NCBI RefSeq assembly: GCF_024385605.1
Contig: NZ_JANFOJ010000003.1
Span: forward strand, 211,732-275,731
Length of the DNA stretch: 64,000 nucleotides
Reading direction: 5' to 3'
DNA from: Sporolactobacillus sp. STSJ-5
GTDB lineage: Bacteria; Bacillota; Bacilli; Bacillales; Sporolactobacillaceae
The notes beneath the pieces were generated by a model. That model ran no database searches. It saw only the letters and a program-made list of their open reading frames with translations, and was not told where the DNA came from. This document shows positions 63,857 to 64,000 of this stretch, piece by piece. Within the stretch, counting starts at the first letter, position 1. Each line of letters begins with the position of its first letter. A program made the translations under genes and the position numbers.

Positions 63857-63890
63857 AAAGCGTCTGCGATTCATTCGCAGGCGTTTTTTT
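63857..63890 (+). terminator. terminator of fabF
   Basis: Nine-bp stem CGTCTGCGA / TCGCAGGCG (one G-T pair) with flanking A and T tracts. Confidence 0.85.
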
Positions 63891-64000
63891 GCACAAATAA
63901 AGAGGTAAGTATGTACGCATACATCTTGTATGCAACGCGAAAGCGATCGCGTTCTGCAGAAGTTAAGGACCGGACTCTTTTTCCCCGTTTTTTCTTACAA
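63891..64000. other. window end, non-coding
   Basis: The last 110 bases show no gene. Short inverted elements (GTACGCATAC..GTATGC and GCGAAAGCGATCGCG) are present but unremarkable. Confidence 0.3.

Overview
The window looks like chromosomal DNA from a spore-forming, moderate-GC member of the Bacillales. Most of it is housekeeping and envelope genes in an order and style close to Bacillus: addB-addA-sbcD-sbcC, fabH-fabF, fabL, a sporulation-type asparagine synthase, a YjcZ-type mini-protein, a YppG-like protein and a WalR-type box. A secreted sedolisin (acid protease), pyruvate:ferredoxin oxidoreductase, lipoate scavenging and a GlcNAc PTS fit an acid-tolerant facultative anaerobe. Sporolactobacillaceae is my best guess, as inference only. 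I see no insertion sequence, prophage, CRISPR array, rRNA or replication origin.

Layout. 1-3.7 kb: YggT, a beheaded acetyltransferase remnant, a fused MacB-like ABC exporter, a ClbS/DfsB-family protein and a lone tRNA-Ala(CGC). 3.9-13.6 kb: amino-acid permease, class A PBP, ferrochelatase, a histidine phosphatase, lipoate ligase, an M48 protease and D-Ala-D-Ala ligase. 13.8-24.4 kb: a 3D-domain wall protein with a WalR-like box, a thioesterase, YjcZ, RibU behind an FMN riboswitch, MenA, YdbC, a Nudix hydrolase, MscL, Cu/Zn-SOD, FabL, OsmC, PAP2, cyclophilin and a thiamine-binding protein. 24.5-36.3 kb: an overlapping recombination/repair operon addB-addA-sbcD-sbcC. 36.5-41.6 kb: a two-component system facing a three-gene ABC transporter, arranged like the B. 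subtilis linearmycin-resistance locus lnrJKLMN. 41.8-48.3 kb: PFOR, an autoregulated TetR plus membrane protein, a His-rich secreted protein and YitT. 48.6-51.6 kb: an Rpn/PD-(D/E)XK protein with a broken tail duplicate, running into the promoter and leader of an ABC-F gene. 51.6-64 kb: a lysozyme-like protein, asparagine synthase, sedolisin, GlcNAc PTS, two small Fe-S assembly proteins, a degenerate epimerase-like protein, YppG-like, fabH and fabF.

Three observations stand out. (1) A perfect 14-bp palindrome (ATGACAATTGTCAT) lies upstream of both antimicrobial-type ABC transporters, 35 kb apart, at a similar distance from each promoter. This suggests one response regulator (the LnrK-like protein) controls both. 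(2) The ABC-F gene has a complete attenuator: promoter, a 41-codon leader ORF with a strong ribosome site, and an intrinsic terminator that ends just before the gene. This is the architecture of antibiotic-inducible ribosome-protection genes. (3) Promoter and leader sit inside a decayed duplicate of the preceding Rpn gene's tail.

The genes read mainly as envelope building (PBP, Ddl, FabL/H/F, MenA), envelope defence (two ABC systems, ABC-F), metal/Fe-S and redox metabolism, and DNA break repair. Function calls come from motif and family recognition by eye; no database search was run.
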